A stretch of DNA of 64,000 nt from Silene latifolia (GCF_048544455.1 NC_133532.1:12960948-13024947); one strand, 5' to 3'. Counted from the first letter of the stretch, positions 46,671 to 57,651 are shown. Notes: generated by a model from the sequence alone, not told the origin. Numbers and translations: made by a program.

Positions 46671-47235
46671 ATGCGAAATTGCGGAAGCGGAATAACAGAA
46701 AAATAAAAGAAAAGGGATATTTGCCTTGAATTCATGGGTAGAATTCAAGTCAATGGGATATTTACTCGGTGCTAGACCTATAACACGAGTAATGGGTGAG
46801 AATACTCAAGACCTATTGAATATTACTCGGGTTAAAGCTTGATCGCGTCAAACTCTAACGATTTTTGGCATGTAAACTACATACTCAAAATAACAAAAAC
46901 ACAAGTTTTTTTCTTTTCTTAATCTTTCATATATTTCTGGTTGATTATTATTATTATGAAAACTCATGGCCTTATATAGGCAGCCATAACCGAAACTCCT
47001 AGTCTAGTGAAGGGTTGCCATCAATCCTTCACTTATTACAACCATAAAAACAAATAAAAAAATGAAAGGTCTAACACTAATGAGTTTATTGACTACACAA
47101 CCAAATTTTAGGTAAATAAATTAAACATATTATTAGCTAGTAAATAAGATAAAAATATTTGTAATGATGGACCGTGTAGCCGCTTGCAAAGGACCGTGTA
47201 ATAGCTCTTTTCGGGTCGTGTCCGTACTCGCATCA
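46671..47235 (-). repeat. Gypsy-type LTR, 565 bp
   Basis: TGATGCGAAATTGCGG at the left and ACTCGCATCA at the right form an 8-bp terminal inverted repeat. Outside the right end is GAAGAAAGGGCGGA (minus strand polypurine tract). Inside lies ACCTATAACACGAG, shared with the LTR at 47692. Confidence 0.65.
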
Positions 47236-47674
47236 TCCGCCCTTTCTTCAAAAAGAATCGTCCCGATTCTTGAACCTATGATATGGGTTATCAAAAGCCG
47301 ATCAACCCTCGAACTACCTCGCTCGAGTTTAACCTTTGAATTCCAATCGCAATCGGAAATTCAACCAACATCTTGACTTTGACATGCCTTAAGACCGCTT
47401 GGGACTTGATTTTTTTTTTTTTTTCTCACGGATGAACAGTGACACGGCTCGTGAACAGTAGTTTTTTTTTTTTTTTTTTTTTTTTTTTGTTGTTGTCTCC
47501 GTCGCGCCTTGAATAACAAATTATTAGAAACTTGTTCCCGAGATGCAAAACCGATTAACCCTCAAACTACCTGTTCAAGTTTAACCTTTGAACTCCAATC
47601 GCAATCGGAAATTCAACTAAAAATTGGCTTTGACACGACTAAGACCGTCTCGATTATAGAAAATCAAGAGCCGA
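47236..47674 (-). other. Short internal region with a 73-bp direct repeat
   Basis: CCGATCAACCCTCGAACTAC...CGCAATCGGAAATTCAACC (47297-47367) recurs at 47551-47618 with several changes. T runs of 17 and 27 bases and GTGAACAGT motifs lie between. No coding sequence. Confidence 0.6.
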
Positions 47675-47687
47675 AGCTCTGATACCA
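47675..47687 (-). promoter_or_regulatory. Primer-binding site next to the 47692 LTR
   Basis: The minus strand reads TGGTATCAGAGCT, four bases inside the LTR end. It matches initiator-Met tRNA. Confidence 0.75.
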
Positions 47688-47691
47688 CTTA

Positions 47692-48657
47692 TGACGCGAA
47701 TTGGGCAGCGGAGTTTATATGATGTGAATGCGGAAGCGGAATTTATTGAATCGAGCAGTCTTTGATGACTCATCGATTGTCGAAATTGATAAAAGGTAAT
47801 TTTTATGTGTTTTTTTATATGTGAATGAAACAAGAAATAAAGGATATTTGTTTCGAATTATGTGAATAAATCGAACCAATGGGATATTTGCTATTGTTAG
47901 ACCTATAACAATAACAATGGGGACCAAACTCAAGACCTATTGAGAATGATCGTGAATTTACTCAAAACGCGTTGAATAAAAACAGAGGATTGGCCGCATC
48001 CATTTTCAACTCAAAACAAGTTTTTCTAAATAATAAAGAGTAACCGGATATTTATCAAACTAGACCTATAGCTTGATAATGGGTGATTGTATTCAAGACC
48101 TATTGAATACGAATCGGGTTAAAGTTTGAAAACACGTCAAACAATAACAAGGGTGAATCGAACGCGTCAATTCAAAGTACAATCGAACGTTATTAAAACG
48201 ATACAATTGAAACAATATTCTGATTTCTTGTTAATTCATTTTCTAGTGATTTTCTTAGCAAATAATGGCTATAAATAGCCAAAGAAATTAGCCTTAATAG
48301 GCGTTACAAACAACTGAAAAGCTAGCAATCAACTAGCTAATTAAGGATATTAAAACTAGGTAATTACTACTACTAAATAAATTACCAAATAAACCTAATA
48401 ACTAAAAATAAAATAAGCTGAACGTCTGGCCATTACCAACCCATCCCCATTACTACGCACCCACTAATGAAGCCGTAATTACGAAAACCGAATTGAAGAT
48501 CGTTTGTATTTTACGAGCAATATTTTCGTACCATCCAATGAAGCTCACACGTTCAATGAAAGCTCGAAATACATTTAATTATTCTCGAGAATGATTAAAC
48601 TGATTTCCGAATTTCAATGAACTCGTTCCTTCATTGACCCACAGCCCACTCGTATCA
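47692..48657 (-). repeat. Gypsy-type LTR, 966 bp
   Basis: TGACGCGAATTGGGC at the left, CACTCGTATCA at the right. It is flanked by a PBS on one side and AAGAAAGGGAGTA (minus strand polypurine tract) on the other. It shares the GCGGAAGCGGAAT, ACCTATA-A-A and GTCAA blocks with the 565-bp LTR but is 400 bp longer. Confidence 0.65.
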
Positions 48658-48669
48658 TACTCCCTTTCT

Positions 48670-49164
48670 TCAAAAAGAATCGTCCCGATTCTTAGACCAT
48701 CCAATTCCACCAGGATCGAATACAAAGTTCAGAAACTTAGATGCACATTCGTCAATGACGAACGAAGATGAATTCGAACAAGGTGATGAAGTATCCTTGA
48801 ATTCATCATCTGCAAGATTGCTTCGATGTAATTCCTTGCTTGGCAATGGAGCACCTGGTATCAAGTCTACTTGGTACCCTATTCCACGAAAAGTAGATAC
48901 ACCTCGTGACAAATCACTCGGAAAAATATCAGCCAATCCACGCAATAAGGGTTGAACCAAGGCGTTATTATTTCGGGCAGGACTCTCCACATGCTTACCA
49001 GTAGCGATTAGAGCATAAACTCGCTCTCCATTGCTCAAGACCTGCTCATTATATTCATCGAATATAGGTGGCAAATCGAAGTTTAAGGCAGAATCGATCT
49101 CCACTGAAAGTTCTTCAGAAAAACACGAATTCTTCTCGTAGTGCCCCATCTGTTTTGCCAACAT
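48670..49164 (-). pseudogene. Gypsy pol fragment with RT to integrase deleted
   Basis: Residues resemble the protease-RT linker of Ty3/gypsy (VYALIATGKHVE, LLRGLADIFPSDLSRG, GYQVDLIPGAPLPSK). They jump directly to a short C-terminal tail (FLNFVFDPGG, SKNRDDSF) just before the polypurine tract. All catalytic domains are absent, so this is an internally deleted, non-autonomous copy. The 5' part is cut where the Tat-like element begins. Confidence 0.65.
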
Positions 49165-49202
49165 ATGTTGACTTGGTCAGCGGGTGCAGAATATGCCTCA
49201 TC
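49165..49202 (-). repeat. Remnant of the 3' LTR of the Tat-like element
   Basis: GTTGACTTGGTCAGCGG...ATATGCCTCATCA parallels the end of the right LTR (GTTGACTTGGTGGTCGAG...ATATCGCCCATCACA). On the minus strand the purine run TAGGGGCAAA precedes it. The rest of the LTR is lost at the junction with the gypsy fragment. Confidence 0.55.
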
Positions 49203-49667
49203 AATTTGCCCCTAGCGTAGTCTATGCCGTGGTACGGACCTTCGATGAGTGTTGAGCGTATTCTGCGTAAGTAAAAATTTTTCTGCCCCGGCTTCTTCTA
49301 CCTCGGCTTGGTTCTGCTTAGGCCGTACCATATCCCCCCTCCACATGGATGTGTAATGGACATCAGATGTGGAAAAGAAAGTGGCGCTGGCCGAGACCGA
49401 GGTTGTGAGTGCCGTGTGCTTTTGATTGCCCCCAGCCGGTGCTGCCAAGCTTGGTTGAATCAGCGGGCCGTTTGGCAAGTAGATACCAAGGGGTGTGTTG
49501 AAGAAGATACGTCGATTGGCATTCTGTCAAGGAGCGTGTTTGAAGAAGATACGTAACTGTTTGTCGATTGACCTTCCATGGCTGCATGCTTGACATGTGT
49601 CTCGTTGCTGATTGGTTGACGCTTCATGGGCTTTGCCCTGATTGGTCGGATTGAGTGGGCTTTGCCC

Positions 49668-49675
49668 TATAAATA
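49668..49675 (+). promoter_or_regulatory. TATA box of the antisense ORF
   Basis: TATAAATA in plus orientation, 188 bp upstream of ATG 49856, after two GGGCTTTGCCCT copies. The leader between is pyrimidine-rich (TTCTTCTTTCTAGCCCTC). Confidence 0.6.
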
Positions 49676-49855
49676 GGAGAGTTAGCCCCTGAATTTGGCC
49701 TTCCAAATTCATTTTCTAAAAAAAATTCTTCTTTCTAGCCCTCTTTTACGAAACTTCTCTCTAGCTTTCAGAATCGTTACGCCGGCGTAGCACTTTTTCT
49801 TCAAGGTAAACAAACAAATTTTCAACTTTTAATTGTTAAGTTTTTTGTTGTGAAC

Positions 49856-52403
49856 ATGTCTTCTGCTGATGTCGGTCCTAGTAACCGGGCGCCGGGGTTC
49901 CCGTCGCGTCTTGATGAGGAGGAGATACTAGACGCCATCCCGATAAGGTGCAGGGGCCCTAGGTCTCCTTCTCCGAAGTTGATCCAAAAGCTTTGGAGGA
50001 TTGGGAGGATGATGATGATGTTGATGATGACGATGATGATCTTTGAAAGGGCTCATCCTAATGAGGAGAGGCCGTACGTCATGGATCACGGCGACGCTGT
50101 AAGGTCCGCCCGACCGCGCTTGGACCCACAAATTTGCCAACATTACGGTCCGCGTTTTCGAACGTCACTTCTCCTTCGGCGGGGAGTATAGTATTGTAAT
50201 TCCCGAGGAAGGTCGGCGTTCTGTTGCCCTCCTCCGGCCGCATCGGCGTATACATCGGACACCTTGAGTATGGGCTCCGGTTTCCTCCGAATGAACACGT
50301 TATGGCCATAATTAAAGCCATGAACGTCGCCGTGGCCCAACTGCACCCGTTGGCCATTAGGACTATAGTCGGCTTTGTGTGGCTTTGCCTTTTCAAGGGG
50401 AGGTCCGACGGTGAACTTATTCGCCGGATTCATTGTCTTCGGCCGTCGGCCCTGGTCGCGTTGGGTGGTACGGCGTGCGGACGGAGCGGGTTACGTCTCC
50501 GTTGATAAGCTTTCTTCTGTAAGGACCGGAAAGATCGGTGGGTGTACGTTGAGGTTCCGGAGGATTACCCATCGCCCGGTCCTTAAAGACCAAGTCAATT
50601 TGCGGTGCGAGACTAAGGCGGAGCATGACAAATGGGTCTCCTGGAGTAAGCTTAAGATGGACGCCTTGACAAGGTCCTTCTTAATGCAGATGAGAAGCGG
50701 GCGATGAGGTCGTTTGAGGCGGAGAAGAATGGGATGCCGAAGGATGGATTCCCGACGCAGATCATTCTCCAGGATGAGCCTTTCTGCCACGTCGGCCTCA
50801 TACCGGCCCTCGAACGGGGTGAGTGGGGTCGGTGTGAGGCCCATCTCTCGCTTTTAATGTTTCATTATTTGAACTTTGATTTATTTCTTTCACTTGATGT
50901 TGCTTCGTTTCCTTTGCAGATCATTTTGGCCGGACTGTCGGAGGATATCCTTAGGAGAATGGGGCTTGCCAAGGACAAGTCGATTGTTGATATGCATCCT
51001 AAGGCCCTGGCTCGTGATCGCGAACGCCGCCGAATGATCTCATGGATCGGCAGAGAAGGGCTTAAATGTGGCGGCGGCCCAGGCAAAGGTTGCGGTAACA
51101 TGCGTCGTGCGAACGCGGAAAACAAAGTCTTCGGCGGCGGCGTCGACATCGATTCCACCTCCCATCCCTTCATCCCAGAAAGAGACGGTGGAGGTCGTTG
51201 ATATTACCGCCGAGGAGGTGGTCACCTTGGCGATGGAAACCCTCTCTTCCGTAAGAGGAAAGAGCCTCGCCGCTGGCGATGCTTCTGCTGCTCTGCTGCC
51301 GGCGAAGAAATGCGAACTCCGACCAAGAAGGCCAAGCATGGTACAGATCTATCCTGTGGCTCAGACTTAGCCGGTTCATTAGGCGTTCTGACGATGACAA
51401 GGCTCTCGGGTATGTCCATGTATGTTGACACGGATGCTTTAATTGAATTTTTGTAGATCAACCGTCGTCGTCTCACCGGCACGCTTTTGAACGGCGTCTT
51501 GAGAAGAAAATCGCGCAAGTGGTCAAGATGCCACCGTTGTCACCTCCTTCCCGAAGCCTACCCCTTCCGATTAAGTCGGAGGGCCTAAGTTTGGCCAGGT
51601 TCTTTGTCGAAGTGGGCCGATACGGCGGTGCTCTTATTGTGGAGCAAGAGAAGGACATTCTTGAAGCCGCCCCCACAGCTCGAGCGGCTCAGCTTGAACT
51701 CGACCAGCTGCGAACAAGGAAGCTGAGAGGGCCAAGGCGAGGTGAAGAGGCGTCCGTCTTGAGAAAAAAAACTCGGGAGGACGAACAGCGATCCTCCCGA
51801 GAGAGCAAAGGCCGAGGCTGCGAAAGTGCGGCCGAAGTCGCTAAGCTGCTAGAGGGGCGTGACCACCTTCAGAAAGTCGCCGACTTTAATGCTAAGCAGA
51901 GGGAGGAATGGAGGTCCAGGTTTCAGGCCCAGGGGAAGGTGGTTCGGAATAAGGATGTTATCATCGCCCAAAGGGAGGAGGACATTGAGATGCTCCAACG
52001 CGAGATTCTTCCTAACATGTGTGTTCAATACCGGGACCTGGCCGAGGAAGCCGGCAGGGAAGTGATTGGGGAGCTCTTTCCTCTTGATGGCTCCTTTCCG
52101 TGGCCAAAATTTGACGAGATGCTTGATGACAAGCTTGAAGCTAAGGAGAAGGCCGCGGAGGAGGAGGCAAGGGTGAAGAAGGAAGAAGAGGTGGCCGCGG
52201 AGAAGGCAGCCCTTGCTGAGAAGGCTAAGGCGGCCAAGGAGGAAGCCGAGAGGATGAAGGCGGTGAGGCCGCCGAGGCCGAGGCCGCCAAGAAAGCCGAG
52301 GTCGAGACCGAGGCCGCAAGGAAGCCGAGGCCGCCAAGATGACTTCACGGGTCGCCCACCAAAGACGATCTTTGCGCGTTGCGATGGGCGAGCAACAGCA
52401 TAG
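49856..52403 (+). pseudogene. Antisense ORF of the Tat-like element (PF04195-like plus coiled coil)
   Basis: Plus strand, opposite to gag-pol. From MSSADVGPSNRAP (ATG 49856) it runs through an acidic Asp-rich stretch. It then enters a domain like the plant 'putative gypsy type transposon' family (GHLEYGLRFPPNEHVMA, then LHPLAIRTIVGFVWLCLF) and a long Glu/Lys/Ala coiled coil at 51519-52290. An intron with good signals lies at 50819-50919 (GGG|GTGAGT ... TTTGCAG|AT); a second, very short one is possible at 51410-51456. At least four frameshifts break it. Role unknown; the family is thought not to encode catalysis. Confidence 0.6.
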
Positions 52404-52719
52404 GGAGACGGGCGGTCGTCACCAGGCTCACCGGCATCTCGGATAGCCAACTGCTCGGGGCCAATTATTAAGCCTTTCCTCCCTGCCATCTTTTGGCGCT
52501 TCAAATGATATGTCTGTAACCTTTTGCTTTTCTTTTCCTTGTATTTTGTAAAACTTTGGTAGGTTGTGTTTTGGCTTATCCCTATGGGGACGGCCGTCGT
52601 CTGTATTCTCCTTACTTGTGATCATTTTTTAATAAAGCTTGTTTATTGGCCCCCGGCTTGGCCGGGTTTTGATCACAATCCTTCACTTGTCTTCTTGCGT
52701 TATTAATTGAGCGCTTTCT

Positions 52720-53100
52720 CGTTTTTACCTTCGGCCTGGCCGAGGCAGCTAGAATGCGTATCTCAACTGTGTTTAACGTCTTTTTCTTTAAACATGTTAG
52801 CATGTTGGTCGCTTCCTCTTTCACTCTCGGTCTGGCCGAGGCGTCCGATTTGCGTTTCCAACCGCCGTTGTAAACATGTTAGCGTATCGACCGTTGTGTC
52901 CCCTGCCAGGCCTTCGTTTGGCCGAGGCGGCTAGAGGTTACGGCTCGACAGCGTTCGTATCTGTAGACATATTGATCGCTTCCTCTGCCAGGCCTTCGGT
53001 TGGCCGAGGCGGCTAGAATTGCGTCTCAACTGTGCTTATACGTTCCTAAGGCATGTTGGTCGCTTTCGCGAGTATCAACTGCGCTGGTTGTGACTGCCGT
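52720..53100. repeat. Four degenerate tandem repeats of about 100 bp
   Basis: The unit contains CCTTCGGNTGGCCGAGGCGG + CTAGA, GCGTCTCAACTGTG, and CATGTTGGTCGCTTCCTC. Copies start near 52727, 52828, 52905 and 52990. They lie between integrase and the end of the antisense ORF, where Tat elements often carry tandem repeats. Confidence 0.75.
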
Positions 53101-53169
53101 GGCGTCTACTTCTTGGGATGACTGCCCGGCTTGGGCCGTGGCGTCTACCTCTATATGACTACGGGGGGG

Positions 53170-54200
53170 AATATGCACTTTGATGGAAAACTTGGATAAT
53201 CCTTTATTAGGCATAAACACGCGCCGGGGTGCCAACAGTTGTTTTGGACACCTCCGCCGCTATACAAAGTATTTCCTGAGATTGTCGGTGTTCCAATGGC
53301 TCATCAAAGGCACACCCTCCATGTCTGCACATCCCGGTATGTACAGCCTCATTTCTTCAACCACTTTGTAGGGACCCTCCCGATTAGCGTCAATTTACCA
53401 TGAATGTTTCCTTTGTTGGCGGCGGCCGACTTTCTTAGGACTAGGTCCCCTACTTTTAAGTCCCTTTTGTGGACTCTTCGGTTGTAGGCTCTTCTCATTC
53501 GGTTTTGGTATCTTTGCCAAGTTGAGGCGTCTTTGCATCTCGGCTTTCTTCGACCAGTGTCTAGGGAGGCTCTTAGTCCTTCCTCATTTTCAAGGGTTAA
53601 AGGTGGCCGTTACGAATGTGGGCACGTTGCTTCAATTGCGGGGATCCTTCGGACCCGTAGACTAAGTGGAATGGACTGTACCCGTTGCTTCTTTCTCCGT
53701 GGTCCGGAGGGACCACAGGACGCCGGGTAGTTCATCGGCCCATCTTCCCTTTAGGTTTTATTTGTCTTCTTGGACAGTTGAGGATTGTTTTATTGGCCGC
53801 CTCCTCACTTTGTCCGTTGCTCTGTGGGTGGCAGACGGAGGAGTATGCAAATTTGATACCAAATTCCTCCAACAGATTCATTATTGTGTCACTCCAAAAC
53901 TCTCGGCCGTGGTCAAATACCATGACTTGGGGTAACCCAAAACGAGTTATGACATTTTCCCAGATTACCTTTCTTACGGCCGCCGTGGTCTTGGCAGGTA
54001 CCGCTACAGCTTCAACCCATTTGGTGAAGTAGTCAACGGCGACAATCAAATACTTTCTTCCTCCGGATGCCGTTGGGAACGGCCCTAGTAGATCCATCCC
54101 CCACTGTGCAAAAGGAAGGGGACTAAGTACCGGCTGCAGGTCTCTGGAAGGTGCATGTATCATCGGAGCATGCATTTGACACCAGGTGTAGGAGAGCGGC
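53170..54200 (-). pseudogene. Tat-like integrase
   Basis: Core motifs: FAQWGMDLLGPFP (first Asp), VMVFDHGREFWSD (second Asp region, DHG for DNG), HPQSNGQSEEAANKTIL (Glu). The C-terminal part can be followed in several frames to about 53170 (TGYSPFHLVYGSE-type, GNIHGK). It would insert cDNA into host DNA. Multiple frameshifts make it inactive. The open core spans 54226-53732. Confidence 0.8.
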
Positions 54201-54446
54201 TCTGAATTTTGGCTCCAGGTTGACACCGACAGTTACGGTGCGCCCTGGGTCAATTTCCACTTCTTCGGTCTCGGCTCCTTCGACCATGCCGACGGTTGCA
54301 TCCATGAGGTCGCCCTCCTGTTGTAGGGATGGGCTCTTCCCTTCTCTCACTTCTTCGCCACTTTGAGGGATTGCATGTTGCACCCTCGGCAGATATCGGA
54401 TGTTGACCACTTCGTCTTTCTCATCCTTTGAGACGAGTTTATGCAC
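54200..54446 (-). pseudogene. Linker to RT, truncated by a deletion
   Basis: EEVEIDPGRTVTVGVNLEPK and FRAALLHLV match the linker that precedes RT in Tat elements. After LVSNACSDD the sequence is already in the integrase zinc region. RT and RNase H are therefore deleted at about 54170-54200. Confidence 0.65.
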
Positions 54447-55000
54447 TTCCCCCGGTCCGAGACATACATCGTTGTCGGGGCCGGATGGACATTCTTCGCA
54501 TCGGCCTCGCTCGAGTGACTCGGCCTATGAGAACGTTGTAGGCGGACGAGCCGTCAATGACCACGAACTCAGACGGGACGTTCTTAGCCGCATTCCCTCG
54601 CCGAACATCACCTGGCGGCTGATTGACCCTGGGGGTACCAGCCGGCCCCGGAAAAATCGACAACGGATTGGTGCGGGGGCTTAGGTCCTCAACCTTCGAC
54701 CGAGGTTGAGAAAGCACTCCCGAACATGATGTTTGTGTAGGCGCTGTGTCAATCGGCACCTCTTGACCAGGTGGTTGGATATGTCCAAGTGGACTACAAG
54801 TGGGTCGTTGTGAGGGGCGATGACTCCCTCGTAGTCCTTCTTTCCAATAGTCATATCGGGGATGTTGGAAGCGGGGATCGTTGTTTTGGGCACAAATTTG
54901 ATGGCCCGATCTGACTCGTTCAGTGCCGTTTGTGCCCATGAGCGGACCCACCGTTCTCGTTGCCCCGATGACAACATGGATTACTCCTATCCGTTCAAAG
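54447..55000 (-). pseudogene. Tat-like protease region
   Basis: SEFVVIDGSSAYNVLIGR and a downstream Arg-rich stretch correspond to the protease C-terminal part of Tat polyproteins. Other frames cover the N-terminal part. No intact catalytic Asp triad was located. Confidence 0.55.
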
Positions 55001-56400
55001 ACGGATTTCTTATTTGAGCCGCAAGCATCGTCTTTTGGCCTTTGGCAACATATTTGCCGAGGCTCCCCTTCCGGATCAGCTCTTCAATGGCATTCTTCGG
55101 ATGCGGCGAGTTGTCGATTAAGTGGCGGTGTGGCCATGGTACTCACGATCTTGGATCGTGTCACCGTCCCCCTCGCCTTGGGAGGCCTTTCCACTTCGAC
55201 CCTCGTTCTTGCTCGGGCGAAGACCTCGGCAGATACGACCAAGGGGGTGTGGCCATTGAACCGCTTTTGGTAGTACGGTCTGAACTCCCCGGCGCCCGCC
55301 GAGTTCTCGTTTCATTTCTGGCGGATCGTCGACCGTGACCCATTATTGTCACGGCGTCCTTCATCCGGGTTGTCCTCCCGGCGGCTCTTTCTCTCTGAGT
55401 GTGCGGCCTCGTTGGGCCTACCCGGGTTTTGTGGTAGTCCTCCACCTTTATGGCTGGTCGGCCATCTTCTGGCGGAGTCTAGGTTCAGGCCGCCGCACTT
55501 GATGAGCTCATTTTTTAAGTCTCCTCTCGGGAGGCCTTTCATCGCATGCGAAGGCCGCCGTTCATTGTTCGACTCACGAATCTGCCGAACCTTGGCGTCG
55601 AACCTCTTCACATAACTCCGGAGAGACTCGCCTCCCTCCTGTCTGATAGTCAGGAGGTCCGATGTCTCGACGGCCCTCCTCTTGTTGCAAGAATACTGGG
55701 CCAAAAATGTGTCCCTTAGGTCGGAATAACAGTATATCGACCCATCGGGTAGCCCCTTGTACCAACTTTGTGCCATCCCATGCAGGGTCGTTGGGAAGAC
55801 TCTGCACCAAACCTTATCAGGTTGCTCCCATACCGACATGTAAGACTCGAAAGCCTCGGCATGGTCGGTTGGGTCGCTCTCTCCTTTGTATGATATGGGT
55901 GACAACTTAAGCTTAGTCGGCACCGGGACTTCTAGGACATAGTCACTGAGGGGCTGTCTGACCACGTGTCGAATGACACGCGGCGATCGGCTCCTCGCAT
56001 CCTTAGTCCGGCTCCTCTCCTCGTGGCGGGAAGGGCTTCTTCTCCGACTCTGGTGAGTCGGGCTTCTTCTCCGACTCTGGTGAGTCGGACTTTTTCTCCG
56101 ACTCTGGTGAGTCGGACTTCTTTCGTTCCTCTGGGGCAGGCCTCGTCAGTGCTGCGGCGACGCTGTCCTTCCGCGAGTGCGGGAAGGACTCAGGTCTACC
56201 ACTAGCGCTCTGGGCTCCCTCGGCGTCTTGACAGGGTCAGCTTCCTCCAATGCTTCGTTCAAGTTTCTCGGAGTCATATTTTGGGCCCTGGTCTCCTGTG
56301 CAGGTGCCGCCGCTCTTGTCGTTGTGACAGTGTGAGTCGGCGTGCCACCCATTAGGTCCAGGAGTAGGTTCAGCTTAGCTGCATCAACCACATGTCCCAT
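55001..56400 (-). pseudogene. Tat-like gag
   Basis: YVLEVPVPTKLKLSPISYKG, DPTDHAEAFESYM, CRVFPTTLHGMAQSWY, DTFLAQYSCNKRR and GGESLRSYVKRFDAKV are typical of Tat/Athila gag capsid. The main open part is 55965-55312. The N-terminal extension contains a three-fold repeat of about 30 bp (TCTCCGACTCTGGTGAGTCG) at 56038-56120. Confidence 0.8.
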
Positions 56401-56640
56401 GATGGTGACTTGGTCGGCGGGGCGGCGTACTGGGTATTATTGGCATCCCGTACGCCGGTTGAATTACTCGGCCGGTGGAGGGTGCCTGCACAACCCTAAT
56501 TGTGGACGGTATCATCTTGGCGAGAACTCGGTTTAAAGTCACAATTCTTCAATTTGTTTTGACATCTTCTTAGCTTGTTGGGTGGGTTTTATTTTTGTGT
56601 TTTTTTTTGTAAGGGATTTGACTAGCTTCTAGTATCTGTT

Positions 56641-56660
56641 TTCCCACAGACGGCGCCAAT
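56641..56660 (-). promoter_or_regulatory. Primer-binding site of the Tat-like element
   Basis: The minus strand reads ATTGGCGCCGTCTGTGGGAA immediately after the LTR end. TGGCGCCGTCTG is the primer site usual in Tat-lineage elements. Confidence 0.8.
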
Positions 56661-57238
56661 TGTTCCGGGTGTAATTCCGAAGCAGTTATTTGTTACCACT
56701 CGTGGCTTGTAGAATGACGTCCTTGATTGAATCCTCCTTTCGGTTTCCTGAAACAATGAACAAACTGAGGGCTCGGCTTTGGCCGAGCGTACTCACTCCG
56801 ACGCTCAAGTCAGTGGACTTAAAGAGATAAGTTGTTGTTACTTGGCAAGTATATTTTTGAGAGATAAGGAAGATATTACCAGATGAATAGTGATTCTTAG
56901 GTTAAATTGTGGATCCTCTCCTTAATAAGGGTTGAGGAGTATTTATAGACTTTCACCTTTTGTCACGTAGTGACCAAGTGGCTAGCAGGTGGAAAGACTG
57001 ATCTACCCTCGGCCGAGGGACCCATGGCAGGCCGGCGGGCCCTGTTGACTCGCCGCCGAGGGGTCTTGGATATGAGTACGCGGATATGTGCCCCGACTGG
57101 CTAGTTGTCCTAGCCGAGGCACGAGAGACAGCCGACAGTGCGTCGGTTAAATTTGTCTAAGTCGTTGACTTCTTTGTGGATATCTTTGACTCGCTCGATA
57201 TGTTGTTGACTTGGTGGTCGAGAATATCGCCCATCACA
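56661..57238 (-). repeat. 5' LTR of the Tat-like element (578 bp)
   Basis: On the minus strand it starts TGTGATGGGCGATATTC and ends ACACCCGGAACA before the PBS. TATAAATA (56947-56940) is a likely promoter. The LTR ends 38 bp from the start of the DPH5-B homology. Confidence 0.8.
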
Positions 57239-57463
57239 TATTTTTTAGGTTAGCATTTTAATAAGATTTTATAGGTGCTTTCTTTCGATTATTCGATTAA
57301 TTATTCTTTGCTCTTGGTTATTTTATATTCTCAGCAAACTAGTTTACATTGAAGCTTTTACTTCTTGATTTCTAATCAATCAAACTTTGCAAACTAGATC
57401 ATGTTGTTCTTGATTTCTAATCAATCAAACTTTTCAAACTAGATACCTCTATATTTTCACAAA

Positions 57464-57651
57464 TTCTCCCTTATGACGGAGGGTATCCGTCACAAACTCG
57501 CTGATGACATGGTCTGTGTTATGTCTCACAAAAAACCCATAAGGGTGAGAGAAGGAGCACATGGGGTGGGTGCCCACCTTATCCCCTCTACCCATCTCCA
57601 CTCACAAAATACCCGTCGCAAGATCCGACCCGTCACAAGGGAGACCTACTG
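57464..57651. mobile_element. MITE in the DPH5-B leader intron remnant
   Basis: Absent from copy A at the same place. Ends TCTCCCTTATGACGG and the complement of CCCGTCACAAGGGAGA are inverted. ATTTTCACAAAT stands on both sides (57453-57464, 57652-57663), which suggests a 9-12-bp target duplication of Mutator type. Confidence 0.75.

Larger units (their letters stand above)
46671..49164 (-). mobile_element. Cluster of gypsy LTRs with a deleted internal region
   Basis: On the minus strand: a pol fragment (49164-48670), polypurine tract, LTR (48657-47692), PBS, about 450 bp of internal DNA, polypurine tract, LTR (47235-46671). Thus two related elements in tandem share the middle LTR, or a short non-autonomous element sits next to a deleted one. 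Both LTRs keep TGAtnCGA...TCGCnTCA ends. Confidence 0.65.
49165..57238 (-). mobile_element. Tat/Retand-like Ty3/gypsy element with antisense ORF, RT deleted
   Basis: On the minus strand: 5' LTR (57238-56661), PBS TTGGCGCCGTCTG, gag, protease, integrase, tandem repeats, an ORF in the opposite orientation (49856-52403), polypurine tract, and only about 38 bp of the 3' LTR. Extra antisense ORFs after integrase are known from Tat-lineage elements such as Retand of Silene (from memory). RT and RNase H are missing between protease and integrase. Confidence 0.8.

Noticed and set aside
50079-50433. Minus-strand ORFs over the antisense ORF of the Tat-like element
   Set aside because: They are mirror frames of the GC-rich plus-strand coding region and carry no known motif.
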